Positions 50,399 to 58,932 of a DNA stretch of 64,000 nt are shown piece by piece. The DNA comes from Bradyrhizobium sp. CSS354 (GTDB lineage Bacteria > Pseudomonadota > Alphaproteobacteria > Rhizobiales > Xanthobacteraceae). The notes under the pieces are model-generated. The model saw nothing but the letters and a program-made list of their open reading frames with translations. It did not search any database and was not told the origin of the DNA. Numbering within the stretch: the stretch's first letter is position 1; each line of letters starts with the position of its first letter. The stretch spans positions 62,001 through 126,000 of the forward strand of contig NZ_JAACFU010000003.1 of the NCBI RefSeq assembly GCF_029051725.1. The letters run 5' to 3'. The translations under genes and the position numbers were made by a program.

Positions 50399-51373
50399 AT
50401 GGACGACGCCACCAGCAGCACTGACATTCGCCTTCGTGAAGGCGCCTCGATCGCGCAGCGGCTGGTCATGTCCGGCTTTGCGGCCGCCGTTGCGCTGTGC
50501 TTCACGCCGGGTCTGTTCACGCACGACCCCCTGGAGGTGATCATCTCCGTGGTCGCGCTGCTGGTGGGAGCGGCGTTCGTCGGCGTCATCATGATGGCGC
50601 CGGCGGTGGTGTGGATCATCACGCCGGACGAGATCCTGATCGGGGAGCAGCGCCCGTTCGGAAAACTCCGGACGCGGATCGTTGCCAAGGACGACATCAG
50701 GGGAATGCAGGTTCCCGGCAGCAAGAGGGCGAAAGCCCGCTTTCAGCTGGCCTTCACGCTGGCCTCTGGAGAACGCCTGACGTCGCCGCCGATCACCGAC
50801 GTCACGCATGTGCACGACACGGTGGCGCGGATCGCCGCGCAATTCGACGTTCCCGACGTCGAGTCTCCGGTCAATCCACTCGATGCCAGCAATCCCGAGA
50901 TGCGTCTCGGCGACCCTCTCGAGCCGTTTTCCACGAGGGACATCAGGATCGTCGCACTGATCGTCGTCGCATTGTGCGCCGTTCCCTACGCCTACAGGCT
51001 CTGGCGCGGCCTGTCGCCCGGGCCGGTCGACATCATGATGCTGCCGGTCGGCGGGATCGCCGCTTTCGGCGTTTACCGGTATGCCAACCTTGTGACCGGC
51101 GCTTTCTGGATCATCCGCCAAGGCGATATCCGGGTCGAACGCCTGTGGGGCGACGGCACATTGCGCGCCGACCACATCGAAGGGCGCGACGTAAAGACAA
51201 TCACGGTCGAGCGCCGCGGCCGGTCCGAGGAGGAGCACTGCATCGTGGTGATCCGATTGCTCTCAGGACGACGGTTTCGCAGCCCTCGGATCGGGTCGAG
51301 GCCTGAGGCCCGGGCCGTGGGCGCCGAAATCGTCCGGCGGCTCGGGATCGCGCCGGAGAATAACAAGATCTAG
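50399..51373 (+). CDS. Hypothetical membrane protein, PH-like repeats
   Basis: ATG 50399 gives 324 aa; earlier in-frame codons run through the stem-loop and are unlikely. Two similar halves are visible: a hydrophobic hairpin (about 20-70, and again 180-225) followed each time by a beta-rich soluble part ('WIITPDEILIGEQRPFGKLR'; 'FWIIRQGDIRVERLWGDGTL'). This looks like a duplicated two-helix plus PH-like (bPH) unit. No function is known to me, and the neighbours give little help. Confidence 0.7.
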   Translation: MDDATSSTDIRLREGASIAQRLVMSGFAAAVALCFTPGLFTHDPLEVIISVVALLVGAAFVGVIMMAPAVVWIITPDEILIGEQRPFGKLRTRIVAKDDIRGMQVPGSKRAKARFQLAFTLASGERLTSPPITDVTHVHDTVARIAAQFDVPDVESPVNPLDASNPEMRLGDPLEPFSTRDIRIVALIVVALCAVPYAYRLWRGLSPGPVDIMMLPVGGIAAFGVYRYANLVTGAFWIIRQGDIRVERLWGDGTLRADHIEGRDVKTITVERRGRSEEEHCIVVIRLLSGRRFRSPRIGSRPEARAVGAEIVRRLGIAPENNKI

Positions 51374-51426
51374 CTGGCATCTCGTGCGAATTGGCGAAGT
51401 TGATCTCGCCGCTAGTTCGGTCTGAG

Positions 51427-51571
51427 CCTCTCCCGCTTGCGGGAGAGGTCGGCGCGCCCCGGGCAATGCGAAGCATCGTCCCGCGCGCCGGGTGAGGGTT
51501 CTCTCCACATCGGGAGTGCCCAATTGCGGAGACACCCTCTCCCCGATCCTCCCCCGCGGGCGGGGGAGGGA
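51427..51571. repeat. CTCTCCCGC-type long inverted repeat
   Basis: Outer arms CCTCTCCCGCTTGCGGGAGA and CCTCCCCCGCGGGCGGGGGA with an internal GCGCGCC/GGCGCGC region. It accounts for the middle of the 51374-51757 gap; the remainder shows nothing else. Confidence 0.75.
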
Positions 51572-51757
51572 GCACATCGCGCCCAGCTCACTGCTTTTCG
51601 CGCCATCCCCTGTTTGTGGCATTGCCGGAGGTCCGTCAAAAAACCAAAGCATTCTCGTGACATACCAGCCGGGCGCGCCATCAACTTGCCATGAAGCTGC
51701 CGCTGGGTTCAGATGGTTCCGAACGATATTCGCTGTGGCAGCGGGGGAGAGCTTGAA

Positions 51758-52351
51758 ATGACGGATTTTCGTCGCCTGACCGGGATGTTTGTGGCCGTGA
51801 TCGGCCTGATCCTGTCCGCGCCCCATGCCTACGCCCAGCAGCCCGACCGCGGCGATGAGCCGGGTCTGGTCGCTGACGACGCCTTCGAGCTCGATCCGGA
51901 ATGGCAGAAGCAGGTCGTCTACTTCCGCACCACCGAAGCGCCCGGCACCCTCATCATCTCGACCGCCGAACGGCATCTCTATCTGGTGCAGCCCGGTGGT
52001 CGCGCGATCCGCTACGGCATCGGCGTCGGCCGCGATGGTTTTCAGTGGCAGGGGCTGGTGAACATCACCAACAAGAAGGAGTGGCCGGATTGGACGCCGC
52101 CGCCGGAGATGATCCAGCGCCAGCCCTATCTGCCGCGCTTCATGGCCGGCGGCCCCGGAAATCCGCTCGGCGCGCGCGCCATGTATCTGGGCACCACGGT
52201 CTACCGCATTCACGGCACCAATCGGCCCGACACGATCGGCACCAAGGTCTCCTCGGGCTGCTTCCGGCTCGTCAATCGCGACGTCGCCGATCTCTACGAT
52301 CGCGTCCCTGTGGGCACCAAGGTTGTCATCCGGCAGAAGCCTGAACTCTGA
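51758..52351 (+). CDS. L,D-transpeptidase (YkuD/ErfK family)
   Basis: A 197-aa precursor with a signal peptide ending 'APHAYAQQ'. The YkuD catalytic block is present: 'YRIHGTNRPDTIG' with the conserved His and 'VSSGCFRLVNRDVADL' with the nucleophilic Cys. These periplasmic enzymes form 3-3 cross-links in peptidoglycan or attach proteins to it. The start at ATG 51758 follows GGGGGAGA. It stands as a single gene. Confidence 0.9.
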   Translation: MTDFRRLTGMFVAVIGLILSAPHAYAQQPDRGDEPGLVADDAFELDPEWQKQVVYFRTTEAPGTLIISTAERHLYLVQPGGRAIRYGIGVGRDGFQWQGLVNITNKKEWPDWTPPPEMIQRQPYLPRFMAGGPGNPLGARAMYLGTTVYRIHGTNRPDTIGTKVSSGCFRLVNRDVADLYDRVPVGTKVVIRQKPEL

Positions 52352-52402
52352 TCTTCTCGCCCTGGCGAATATTCCTTTTCCCGATTATTTCGAGAGAGCA
52401 AC

Positions 52403-53443
52403 ATGATGCGCACTTTTCGTGGCGGCCTGCTGATCGGGCTCGCAGTCGCCGTGCTGGTCGCCGTCCTGGCCATCATCTATGAATTCTACGACACCCGCAC
52501 GCTGAAGCGCACTGTCCGCCGCGGCGAAGTGCTGTGCGGCGTCAACAAGGGCCTGCCGGGCTTCTCGATCCCCGACGACAAGGGCAACTGGACCGGCTTC
52601 GACGTCGATTTCTGCCGCGCGGTGGCCTCCGCGATCTTCAACGACCCGAGCAAGGCGAAATTCGTCGCGCTCGATGCCAACGAGCGCTTCAAGGAATTGC
52701 AGAGCCGGAAAGTGGACATCCTCTCGCGCAACTCGACCTGGAGCATGGCGCGCGAACTCGACTACGATCTCTATTTCCCCGCGGTCGCCTATTACGACGG
52801 CGCAGGCTTCATGCTGCCGCGCGCGCGCAACAAGGAAACCGCGCTGGATCTGACCGGCAGCAAGGTCTGCGTCCAAACCGGGACCACCACGGCGCTCAAC
52901 GTCGCGGATTACTTCCGTGCCAACAACATGAAGTATGAAGAGGTGAAGTTCGACAAGCTGGACGATGTCGTGAAAGCCTACGATACCGGCAAATGCGACA
53001 CGCTCTCCGCCGACGTCTCCCAGCTCTACGCGCTGCGGATCAACCTGTCGAAGCCCGGCGACCACATGATCCTCCCCGACATGATCTCCAAGGAGCCGCT
53101 CGCGCCCGTCGTGCGCCAGCGCGACGACGACTGGATGATGATCGTGAAGTGGACGCTGTACGCGATGATCAACGCCGAGGAGCTCGGCGTCTCCTCGGAG
53201 AACATCGACGAAGCCCTGAAGTCGAAGAAGCCGGAAGTGATGCGGCTGGTTGGCACCGAGGGCAATTACGGCGAGCAGCTCGGCCTCACCAAGGATTGGG
53301 TGGTCCGCATCATCCGTCACGTCGGCAATTACGGCGAGATGTACGAGCGCAACATCGGCGAGAAGTCGAAGTTGAAGATCCCGCGCGGAATGAACCAGCT
53401 GTGGAATGCGGGCGGCGTGCAGTATGCACCGCCGGTGAGGTAA
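52403..53443 (+). CDS. General amino-acid-type ABC substrate-binding protein (AapJ/GltI-like), orphan
   Basis: A 346-aa protein with an N-terminal membrane segment ('GLLIGLAVAVLVAVLAIIYE') that looks more like an anchor than a cleaved signal. The fold pattern 'RRGEVLCGVNKGLPGFSIPD', 'WTGFDVDFCRAVASAIF' and 'VCVQTGTTTALNVADYF' is that of AapJ. No AapQMP genes adjoin, so it must work with a distant transporter or serve another role. Confidence 0.88.
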   Translation: MMRTFRGGLLIGLAVAVLVAVLAIIYEFYDTRTLKRTVRRGEVLCGVNKGLPGFSIPDDKGNWTGFDVDFCRAVASAIFNDPSKAKFVALDANERFKELQSRKVDILSRNSTWSMARELDYDLYFPAVAYYDGAGFMLPRARNKETALDLTGSKVCVQTGTTTALNVADYFRANNMKYEEVKFDKLDDVVKAYDTGKCDTLSADVSQLYALRINLSKPGDHMILPDMISKEPLAPVVRQRDDDWMMIVKWTLYAMINAEELGVSSENIDEALKSKKPEVMRLVGTEGNYGEQLGLTKDWVVRIIRHVGNYGEMYERNIGEKSKLKIPRGMNQLWNAGGVQYAPPVR

Positions 53444-53450
53444 CTCCTGC

Positions 53451-53633
53451 GTCGTCCCGGCCTAGTGCGCAATTGCGCACGGGGGCCGGGACCCATACCG
53501 CGTGATCGATCGATAAGCGCAGGTGACAATACCGCGGGAGGACTCTTCAACTACGAGCCTCCGCCAAACTGCTTCCTGTGGTTATGGGTCCCGGCCCCCC
53601 GTGCGCAATCGCGCACTAGGCCGGGACGACACC
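53451..53633. repeat. Palindromic intergenic repeat, diverged family B
   Basis: Outer arms CGTCGTCCCGGCCTAGTGCG and its complement at the end, each followed by a CAATTGCGCAC-type inner palindrome. About 180 bp long, between convergent genes. Confidence 0.75.
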
Positions 53634-53661
53634 TGCTAGCGGGGCACCACTGTGCCTCGCC

Positions 53662-54801
53662 TCAATACCCCCGCGCCCTCGCCAGCTGCTCGGTGTGGTA
53701 ATTGGCGTCACCGAACAATTCCTCGCAAACGCGCGCGCGCTTCATGAAGAAGCCGATGTCGAACTGGTCGGTCATGCCCATGCCGCCATGCATCTGCACG
53801 CCTTCCTGCACCGCGCGCGTGGCGGTCGTGCCAGCGCGGGCCTTTGCCACTGCGACGTTTGATGCGGCCTTGGCGACGTCCGTATCGAGCGCTTGCAGCG
53901 CCTTCATCACCGCGGCGCGGGTGATCTCGATGTCGACATAGAGTTCGGCGGCGCGGTGCTGCAGCGCCTGGAATTCGCCGATCAGCTTGCCGAACTGCTT
54001 GCGGCTCTTCAGGTACTCGACGGTGCGGTTGAACACTTCTTCGCTCAGGCCCACCATTTCGGAGGCCACCGCGCCGCGTCCGATATCGAGCACGCCGTCG
54101 AGCAAGCCGGCCCCCTGGTCAACTTCGCCGAGCACGCTGTCGGCATCGACCTCGACATTGGCAAGCTCGAGCCGCGCCGCATTGTGCGCGTCGACCATGA
54201 TGGTGCGCTCGATCGCGACGCCCTTGGCCTTGGGATTGACCAGGAACAGCGTCAGCCCCTCGCGCTCGCCGGCCGAACCCGCGGTGCGCGCAGCGACAAT
54301 GAGAAGATCGGCGACGTGACCGTCGACCACCAGCGCCTTGGCGCCGGACAGCCTGAAACCGTTGCCGGCGCGCACGGCCTGGAGGCTGGTCTGAAGCGGC
54401 CGGTGTTTTGCGCCCTCGTCGATCGCGAGCGTCGCGAGCAGGGAGCCGTTGGAGATCTTCGGCAGATACTCCGACTTCTGCGCGGCATTGCCGCCACGGT
54501 TCAGCGCCGAGGCCGCGACCACGCTGGTGGCGAGGAAGGGCGACGGCATCAGCGTGCGGCCGATCTCCTCCATCACGACGCCGGCCTCGACATAGCCGAG
54601 CCCGCTGCCGCCGAACTCTTCCGGCACCAGCAAGCCGGCAAAACCCATCTCGGCGAAGGAATACCAAAACTCCTTGGAGAAGCCGATGGGGTCTTTGCTA
54701 TCGCGCAGATGTCGCAAATGCGACACCGGCGCCTTGTCGCTGATCAGCCCGCGCGCGCTGTCGCGGAGCATCGATTGTTCTTCTGTGAGGACGAGGGCCA
54801 T
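53662..54801 (-). CDS. Acyl-CoA dehydrogenase, non-catalytic-type subunit
   Basis: A 379-aa acyl-CoA dehydrogenase fold ('MGFAGLLVPEEFGGSGLGYV', 'KSRKQFGKLIGEFQALQHR', 'VQMHGGMGMTDQFDIGFFMK'). At the position of the catalytic glutamate loop (usually YEGT) the sequence reads 'CEELFGDANYH', so the base seems missing. This is the pattern of the beta-like subunit of heteromeric acyl-CoA dehydrogenases. The adjacent gene encodes a glutamate-containing partner. A branched, dicarboxylic or ring-bearing acyl-CoA is a typical substrate class. Confidence 0.87.
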   Translation of the reverse strand: MALVLTEEQSMLRDSARGLISDKAPVSHLRHLRDSKDPIGFSKEFWYSFAEMGFAGLLVPEEFGGSGLGYVEAGVVMEEIGRTLMPSPFLATSVVAASALNRGGNAAQKSEYLPKISNGSLLATLAIDEGAKHRPLQTSLQAVRAGNGFRLSGAKALVVDGHVADLLIVAARTAGSAGEREGLTLFLVNPKAKGVAIERTIMVDAHNAARLELANVEVDADSVLGEVDQGAGLLDGVLDIGRGAVASEMVGLSEEVFNRTVEYLKSRKQFGKLIGEFQALQHRAAELYVDIEITRAAVMKALQALDTDVAKAASNVAVAKARAGTTATRAVQEGVQMHGGMGMTDQFDIGFFMKRARVCEELFGDANYHTEQLARARGY

Positions 54802-54835
54802 GTGCGAGTTCCGATTCGAAATCTATTTTGTCTTG

Positions 54836-54938
54836 GTCATTCCGGGATGGCCCGAAGGGCCAGGCCGGAATCCATCAGGCGGCATATACGCGGTGAAATG
54901 GTATCCGGGCTCGCGCTTCGCGCGCCCCGGAACGACGG
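54836..54938. repeat. Palindromic intergenic repeat, family E (GTCATTCCGGG...CCCCGGAACGAC)
   Basis: Imperfect long inverted repeat between the two dehydrogenase genes, with internal GGCCCGAAGGGCC and GCGCTTCGCGC stems. The only copy in the window. Confidence 0.65.
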
Positions 54939-54943
54939 TGGAG

Positions 54944-56158
54944 TTACGCCCCCGGCAGATCGAGGATGCGCTTGGCGACGATGCCGAGCATGACCTCGGT
55001 GGTGCCGCCCTCGATCGAGTTGGCTTTGGTTCGCAGCCAGGCACGCGGACGAGCGCCTCGCTTCGAGCGCTCGCTCCCCCATTCCAACGCATCGACGCCG
55101 CCAGCCGACATCAGGATCTCGTAACGGCGCTTGTTGAGCTCGGTGCCGTAATATTTCATCGCCGACGAGAACGCCGGATGCGCCTGCCCCGCCTTGGCGA
55201 GATCGACCGCGCGCTCGGCGCAAGCTGCAAGCGCAGCTTCGTCGACATCGAAGCTGGCGATCCGGCCACGCAGCATCGCATCGTCGAGCCGCCCCAGCGC
55301 ATCTGTGCCGACGGAATCGGCCGCGATCTGGCCGAGCGGACGGCCGACGCCGCGCTCGCCCATGCCGGAGATCATCGCGCGCTCATGCTGGAGCAGATAT
55401 TTTGCGACGTCCCAGCCGCGGTTGACGGTGCCGACCACGTGCGATTTCGGCACGCGGACATTGTCGAAGAAGGTCTCGCAGAACGGCGAATAGCCGGAGA
55501 TCAGCAGGATCGGCTTGGTCGTCACGCCCTTCGAGGCCATGTCGAACAGGATGAAGCTGATGCCGTCGTGCTTCTTCGCGGCGGGATCGGTGCGGACGAG
55601 GCAGAAGATCCAGTCGGCATAGTTGGCGTAGGACGTCCAGATCTTCGAGCCGGTGATGACGTAGTCGTCGCCGTCGCTCTCGGCGCGGGTCTGGAGCGAG
55701 GCGAGATCGGAGCCGGCATTCGGCTCGGAATAGCCCTGGCACCAGCGGATCAGGCCCGCGGCGATTTTCGGCAGGTGCTCTTTCTTCTGGGCATCGTTGC
55801 CGTATTTCAAAAGCGCCGGCCCGAGCATCCAGATGCCGAAGCTCGACAGCGGCGGCCGCGCGCCGATTCGTCCCATCTCCGCGCGCAGCACCTTGTGCTC
55901 GGCAGCGCTCAGGCCACCGCCGCCATATTCTTTCGGCCAATCAGGCACGGTCCAGCCCTTGTCGCGCATGCGCTCGAACCAGATGCGCTGCGGCTCGGAC
56001 GAGAACTTTGCATTGCGTCCGCCCCAGAACACGTCGGCATCTGATGTTGCGGGCTTCCGCATTTCCGGCGGGCAGTTGGCTTCCAACCAGGCGCGGGTTT
56101 CACTGCGGAATGTTTCGAGATCGGCGGTCTCAGTCTCGCTGGCCCTGGAGTCAGTCAT
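54944..56158 (-). CDS. Acyl-CoA dehydrogenase, catalytic subunit
   Basis: A 404-aa enzyme: 'CQGYSEPNAGSDLASLQTRA' (FAD/substrate signature), 'ITGSKIWTSYANYADWIF' and catalytic loop 'TKANSIEGGTTEVMLGIVAK' with the conserved Glu. It resembles the larger subunit of PimC/PimD- or FadE-type heteromeric dehydrogenases. It is co-oriented with and upstream of the glutamate-less partner, about 140 nt apart, the gap being filled by a repeat. Substrate not determinable. Confidence 0.88.
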   Translation of the reverse strand: MTDSRASETETADLETFRSETRAWLEANCPPEMRKPATSDADVFWGGRNAKFSSEPQRIWFERMRDKGWTVPDWPKEYGGGGLSAAEHKVLRAEMGRIGARPPLSSFGIWMLGPALLKYGNDAQKKEHLPKIAAGLIRWCQGYSEPNAGSDLASLQTRAESDGDDYVITGSKIWTSYANYADWIFCLVRTDPAAKKHDGISFILFDMASKGVTTKPILLISGYSPFCETFFDNVRVPKSHVVGTVNRGWDVAKYLLQHERAMISGMGERGVGRPLGQIAADSVGTDALGRLDDAMLRGRIASFDVDEAALAACAERAVDLAKAGQAHPAFSSAMKYYGTELNKRRYEILMSAGGVDALEWGSERSKRGARPRAWLRTKANSIEGGTTEVMLGIVAKRILDLPGA

Positions 56159-56294
56159 TGGTCGTTTCCATCATTCAAACTCGGCTTGTTGGGCGCGACT
56201 CTGGGCCAAGCTCCCGCGGAATTCAACCACTTCCGTGTCACGCATCGGCTATAGTCGCGGCTTCGGCGAGCTTGAAAACAAAGAGGAAACAACA

Positions 56295-56840
56295 ATGCGC
56301 CTGAAGCTTCTTTCGCCTGGCGAAATGAACGAGAGCCAGCGGCAGACCTATGACGAGTCGATTGCCGGCAAGCGCGGCAAGCCGCCGGCGCCGATGATGG
56401 CCTGGCTCAACAGCCCCGACATGGCGCGACATGCCACGCGGCTCGGCGAGGTCCTGCGCTACGATACGATCTTCCCCGCGAAACTTTCGGAGATCGCGAT
56501 CCTGGTGACGGCGCGGCACTGGACCGCGCATTACGAATGGTACGCGCACAAGCGCCTGGCGCTTGCCGGCGGCATGGATCCTGACATCATCGACGCGATC
56601 CGCGACCGGCGCACGCCCGTCTTCGACGATCCCAAGGCCAAGATGATCTACGACGTCGCGAAGTCGCTGCATGAGGGCCACGGCGTCGAGAAGGGCCTCT
56701 ATGACGCGGCGGTGAAGCTGCTCGGCGAGCGCGGCGTGGTCGAGGTGATTGGTCTCTGCGGCTATTACACGCTGGTGTCGATGACGCTGAACACGTTTGA
56801 GTTCGAGCTGCCGGAGGGCGAGGTGCGGGAGCTGTCATAG
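56295..56840 (+). CDS. Carboxymuconolactone decarboxylase-family protein
   Basis: A 181-aa all-helical protein with the PcaC/AhpD-like core 'FPAKLSEIAILVTARHWTAH', 'YEWYAHKRLALAGGMDPDII' and 'VVEVIGLCGYYTLVSMTLN'. The CxxC pair of AhpD is absent, so it is closer to PcaC-like members, though not necessarily the PcaC of the protocatechuate pathway. It is divergent from the dehydrogenase pair. AGAGGA precedes ATG 56295. Confidence 0.85.
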   Translation: MRLKLLSPGEMNESQRQTYDESIAGKRGKPPAPMMAWLNSPDMARHATRLGEVLRYDTIFPAKLSEIAILVTARHWTAHYEWYAHKRLALAGGMDPDIIDAIRDRRTPVFDDPKAKMIYDVAKSLHEGHGVEKGLYDAAVKLLGERGVVEVIGLCGYYTLVSMTLNTFEFELPEGEVRELS

Positions 56841-56930
56841 TTTCGCATATGGAAACGCTGGGTTTCGGGATAGGTCAGTAGCACTGCTCCGAGGCTCGCC
56901 TTATGTGGGGATGATCAACGGAGCAGCCAC

Positions 56931-57425
56931 ATGTCGCAGAACCAAGCCGTCGCCGCCGGCACCAGGATCGGCCACGTTCACCTCAAGGTCGCTGATCTCG
57001 ACCGCGCGCTCGGCTTCTATTGCGGCGTGCTCGGTTTCGAGCTGATGCAGCGCATGGGCTCCGGCGCGGCCTTCATCTCGGCCGGCGGCTATCATCACCA
57101 CATCGGGCTCAACACCTGGGAGAGCAAAGGCGGCTCGCCGCCGCTGCCAGGCACGACCGGGCTCTATCACACCGCGATCCTCTATCCGACGCGGCCCGCG
57201 CTGGCGGATGCGCTGCACCGCGTGCTCTCGGCCGGCATCGCGCTCGACGGGGCGAGCGACCATGGCGTGTCCGAAGCGCTCTATTTGCGCGATCCGGACC
57301 AGAATGGCGTGGAGCTGTATTGGGACAAGCCGCGGGAGCAATGGCCGTTCGGGCCGGATGGCAAGCTGTCGATGTTTACGAAGCGGCTGGATGTGGAGGA
57401 GCTGCTGAAGCAGCGTGAGGCTTAA
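56931..57425 (+). CDS. VOC-superfamily protein (glyoxalase/catechol 2,3-dioxygenase-like, CatE type)
   Basis: A 164-aa single-module VOC protein. Metal-ligand stretches are 'IGHVHLKVADLDRALGFY', 'GLYHTAILYPTRPALADAL' and 'DPDQNGVELYWDKP'. This pattern is common to extradiol-dioxygenase-like and glyoxalase-like proteins, many with unknown substrates. It lies 90 nt behind the carboxymuconolactone decarboxylase-family gene on the same strand. Confidence 0.85.
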   Translation: MSQNQAVAAGTRIGHVHLKVADLDRALGFYCGVLGFELMQRMGSGAAFISAGGYHHHIGLNTWESKGGSPPLPGTTGLYHTAILYPTRPALADALHRVLSAGIALDGASDHGVSEALYLRDPDQNGVELYWDKPREQWPFGPDGKLSMFTKRLDVEELLKQREA

Positions 57426-57440
57426 GCTCCACTCTCTCCT

Positions 57441-57527
57441 CGTCATTGCGAGGAGCGAAGCGACGAAGCAATCCAGAATCTTTCCGCAGTGGCAGCCTAG
57501 ATTGCTTCGCTGCGCTCGCAATGACGG
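57441..57527. repeat. Palindromic intergenic repeat, family A
   Basis: Copy with left arm CGTCATTGCGAGGAGCGAAG and right arm ending TGCGCTCGCAATGACGG, between convergent genes. Confidence 0.85.
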
Positions 57528-57552
57528 AGGATGTCGAAGCGGCGTCGCGCCT

Positions 57553-58791
57553 CTACGCAGTCTTCACATGCGGCCTCCCCCGCACCATGATCAACGCCGC
57601 CGCCGCCAGTTCCAGCGCGATGCAGAGATAGAACGGCAGCTCATAGCCCCCGGTGAAATCGCGCAGAAAGCCGACCACGCCGGGGCCGAACGCATAGGTC
57701 ACCTGGTTGATCGCCGTGTTGAGGCTGATCAGCACTCCGAACGAGGCGGAATCGAATTCCTGCTGCACGATCAGCGACGGCAGCGTGATGAGATTGCCGA
57801 CCGAGAAGCCGAACAATGCGCAGGCGGCGATCAGCACGTAATCATTGTGCAAATTGATGACGACGCACAGCGCCACGGCCTGGCTCAGGAACGACAACGC
57901 CGAGGCAAGCCGCTGGTTGAGGCGGTCGATCACCAGCGAAAACAGCACCCGGCCGATCACCGCCATCGCGGTCAGCACCGCAACCGCGACGGCCGCGCGC
58001 TCGCGCCCGATCACGGGATCGAGGAACGAGATCAGGTGGACGATGAAGCCGACCTGCGCGAACAGCACCAAGGCAAAGGCAATGGTCACCGTGAGGAAGC
58101 CGACATCGCGCAACGCCTGGCTGCGAATTTGCGCCGACGATTGCGGCTTCGTTTTCGTCGCGGCGCGCCGGCCATGCAGATCGGGCGGGCGGCCGACGAC
58201 AAACAGGATCACCGGCAGGAGCAGCGCCAGCATGGCGCCCGCGACGATAAACATCGCGCGGGCGAAGCCGACTTGGCCGATCAACGTCACCAGCAGCGGC
58301 ACGCCGACGATGCCGCCGAAGCTTGCGCCATTCAGCGCGAGGCTGATGGCCATGCCGCGCTTCTGGTCGAACCACAGGCTGATCGTGTTGGTGATCATGG
58401 CGAGGCTAGTGCCGGCCCAGCCGAAGGCGAGCACGGCATTCGCGAGATAAAGCTGCCACGGCTCGCGCACCGCGCCGATCGCGACCGCCGCAGCCGACAT
58501 CGCCAGCGTCCCCGCGATCAGGCCGAGACGCGGGCCGTATTTGTTGACGGCCTCGCCGACGAAGACGACGAGCAGCGCGCCGAACAGATAGAAGAAGGTC
58601 GTGGCGGATGAGATCAGCGAGGCCGACCAGCCGTGCGCGCGCTGGAGCTCGGCGACATAAACGCTCTGGCCGTAGAAGCCGAGCCCCCAGCCGAAGGTCG
58701 CGAGCAGGAAGCAGACCGCAACGATGCGCCAGCCTTCGTAGCGGAACGAGGATTCGTCGACGGATGCGTCGTATCGGGGGTTATCGAGCAT
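57553..58791 (-). CDS. MFS transporter (OxlT/monocarboxylate-like)
   Basis: ATG 58791 with AAGGA upstream gives 412 aa; an in-frame ATG at 58875 is possible but adds a polar tail. Twelve hydrophobic segments are visible, with 'FGWGLGFYGQSVYVAELQ' in helix 1, 'VNKYGPRLGL' in the helix 2-3 loop and 'SLWFDQKRGMAISLALNGAS' between helices 4 and 5, typical of the oxalate/formate and monocarboxylate families. Substrate unknown, probably an organic acid. Confidence 0.85.
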   Translation of the reverse strand: MLDNPRYDASVDESSFRYEGWRIVAVCFLLATFGWGLGFYGQSVYVAELQRAHGWSASLISSATTFFYLFGALLVVFVGEAVNKYGPRLGLIAGTLAMSAAAVAIGAVREPWQLYLANAVLAFGWAGTSLAMITNTISLWFDQKRGMAISLALNGASFGGIVGVPLLVTLIGQVGFARAMFIVAGAMLALLLPVILFVVGRPPDLHGRRAATKTKPQSSAQIRSQALRDVGFLTVTIAFALVLFAQVGFIVHLISFLDPVIGRERAAVAVAVLTAMAVIGRVLFSLVIDRLNQRLASALSFLSQAVALCVVINLHNDYVLIAACALFGFSVGNLITLPSLIVQQEFDSASFGVLISLNTAINQVTYAFGPGVVGFLRDFTGGYELPFYLCIALELAAAALIMVRGRPHVKTA

Positions 58792-58932
58792 TTGCGCTTG
58801 TCCTTCGTTTCCCCCGCGAGCGCCCTGCTTCACGCTCGCCTGTTCATGACGAGCATCATGTAACAACCCAGACATCGGAAATCACTTCGACCTGGATCGA
58901 ACTATCAACGCTGCTGACAGCCTCCCGCCACC

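Noticed and set aside
58791..58875. 28-codon N-terminal extension of the MFS transporter
   Set aside because: Polar, without similarity to MFS N-termini; ATG 58791 has a better ribosome site. Still possible.
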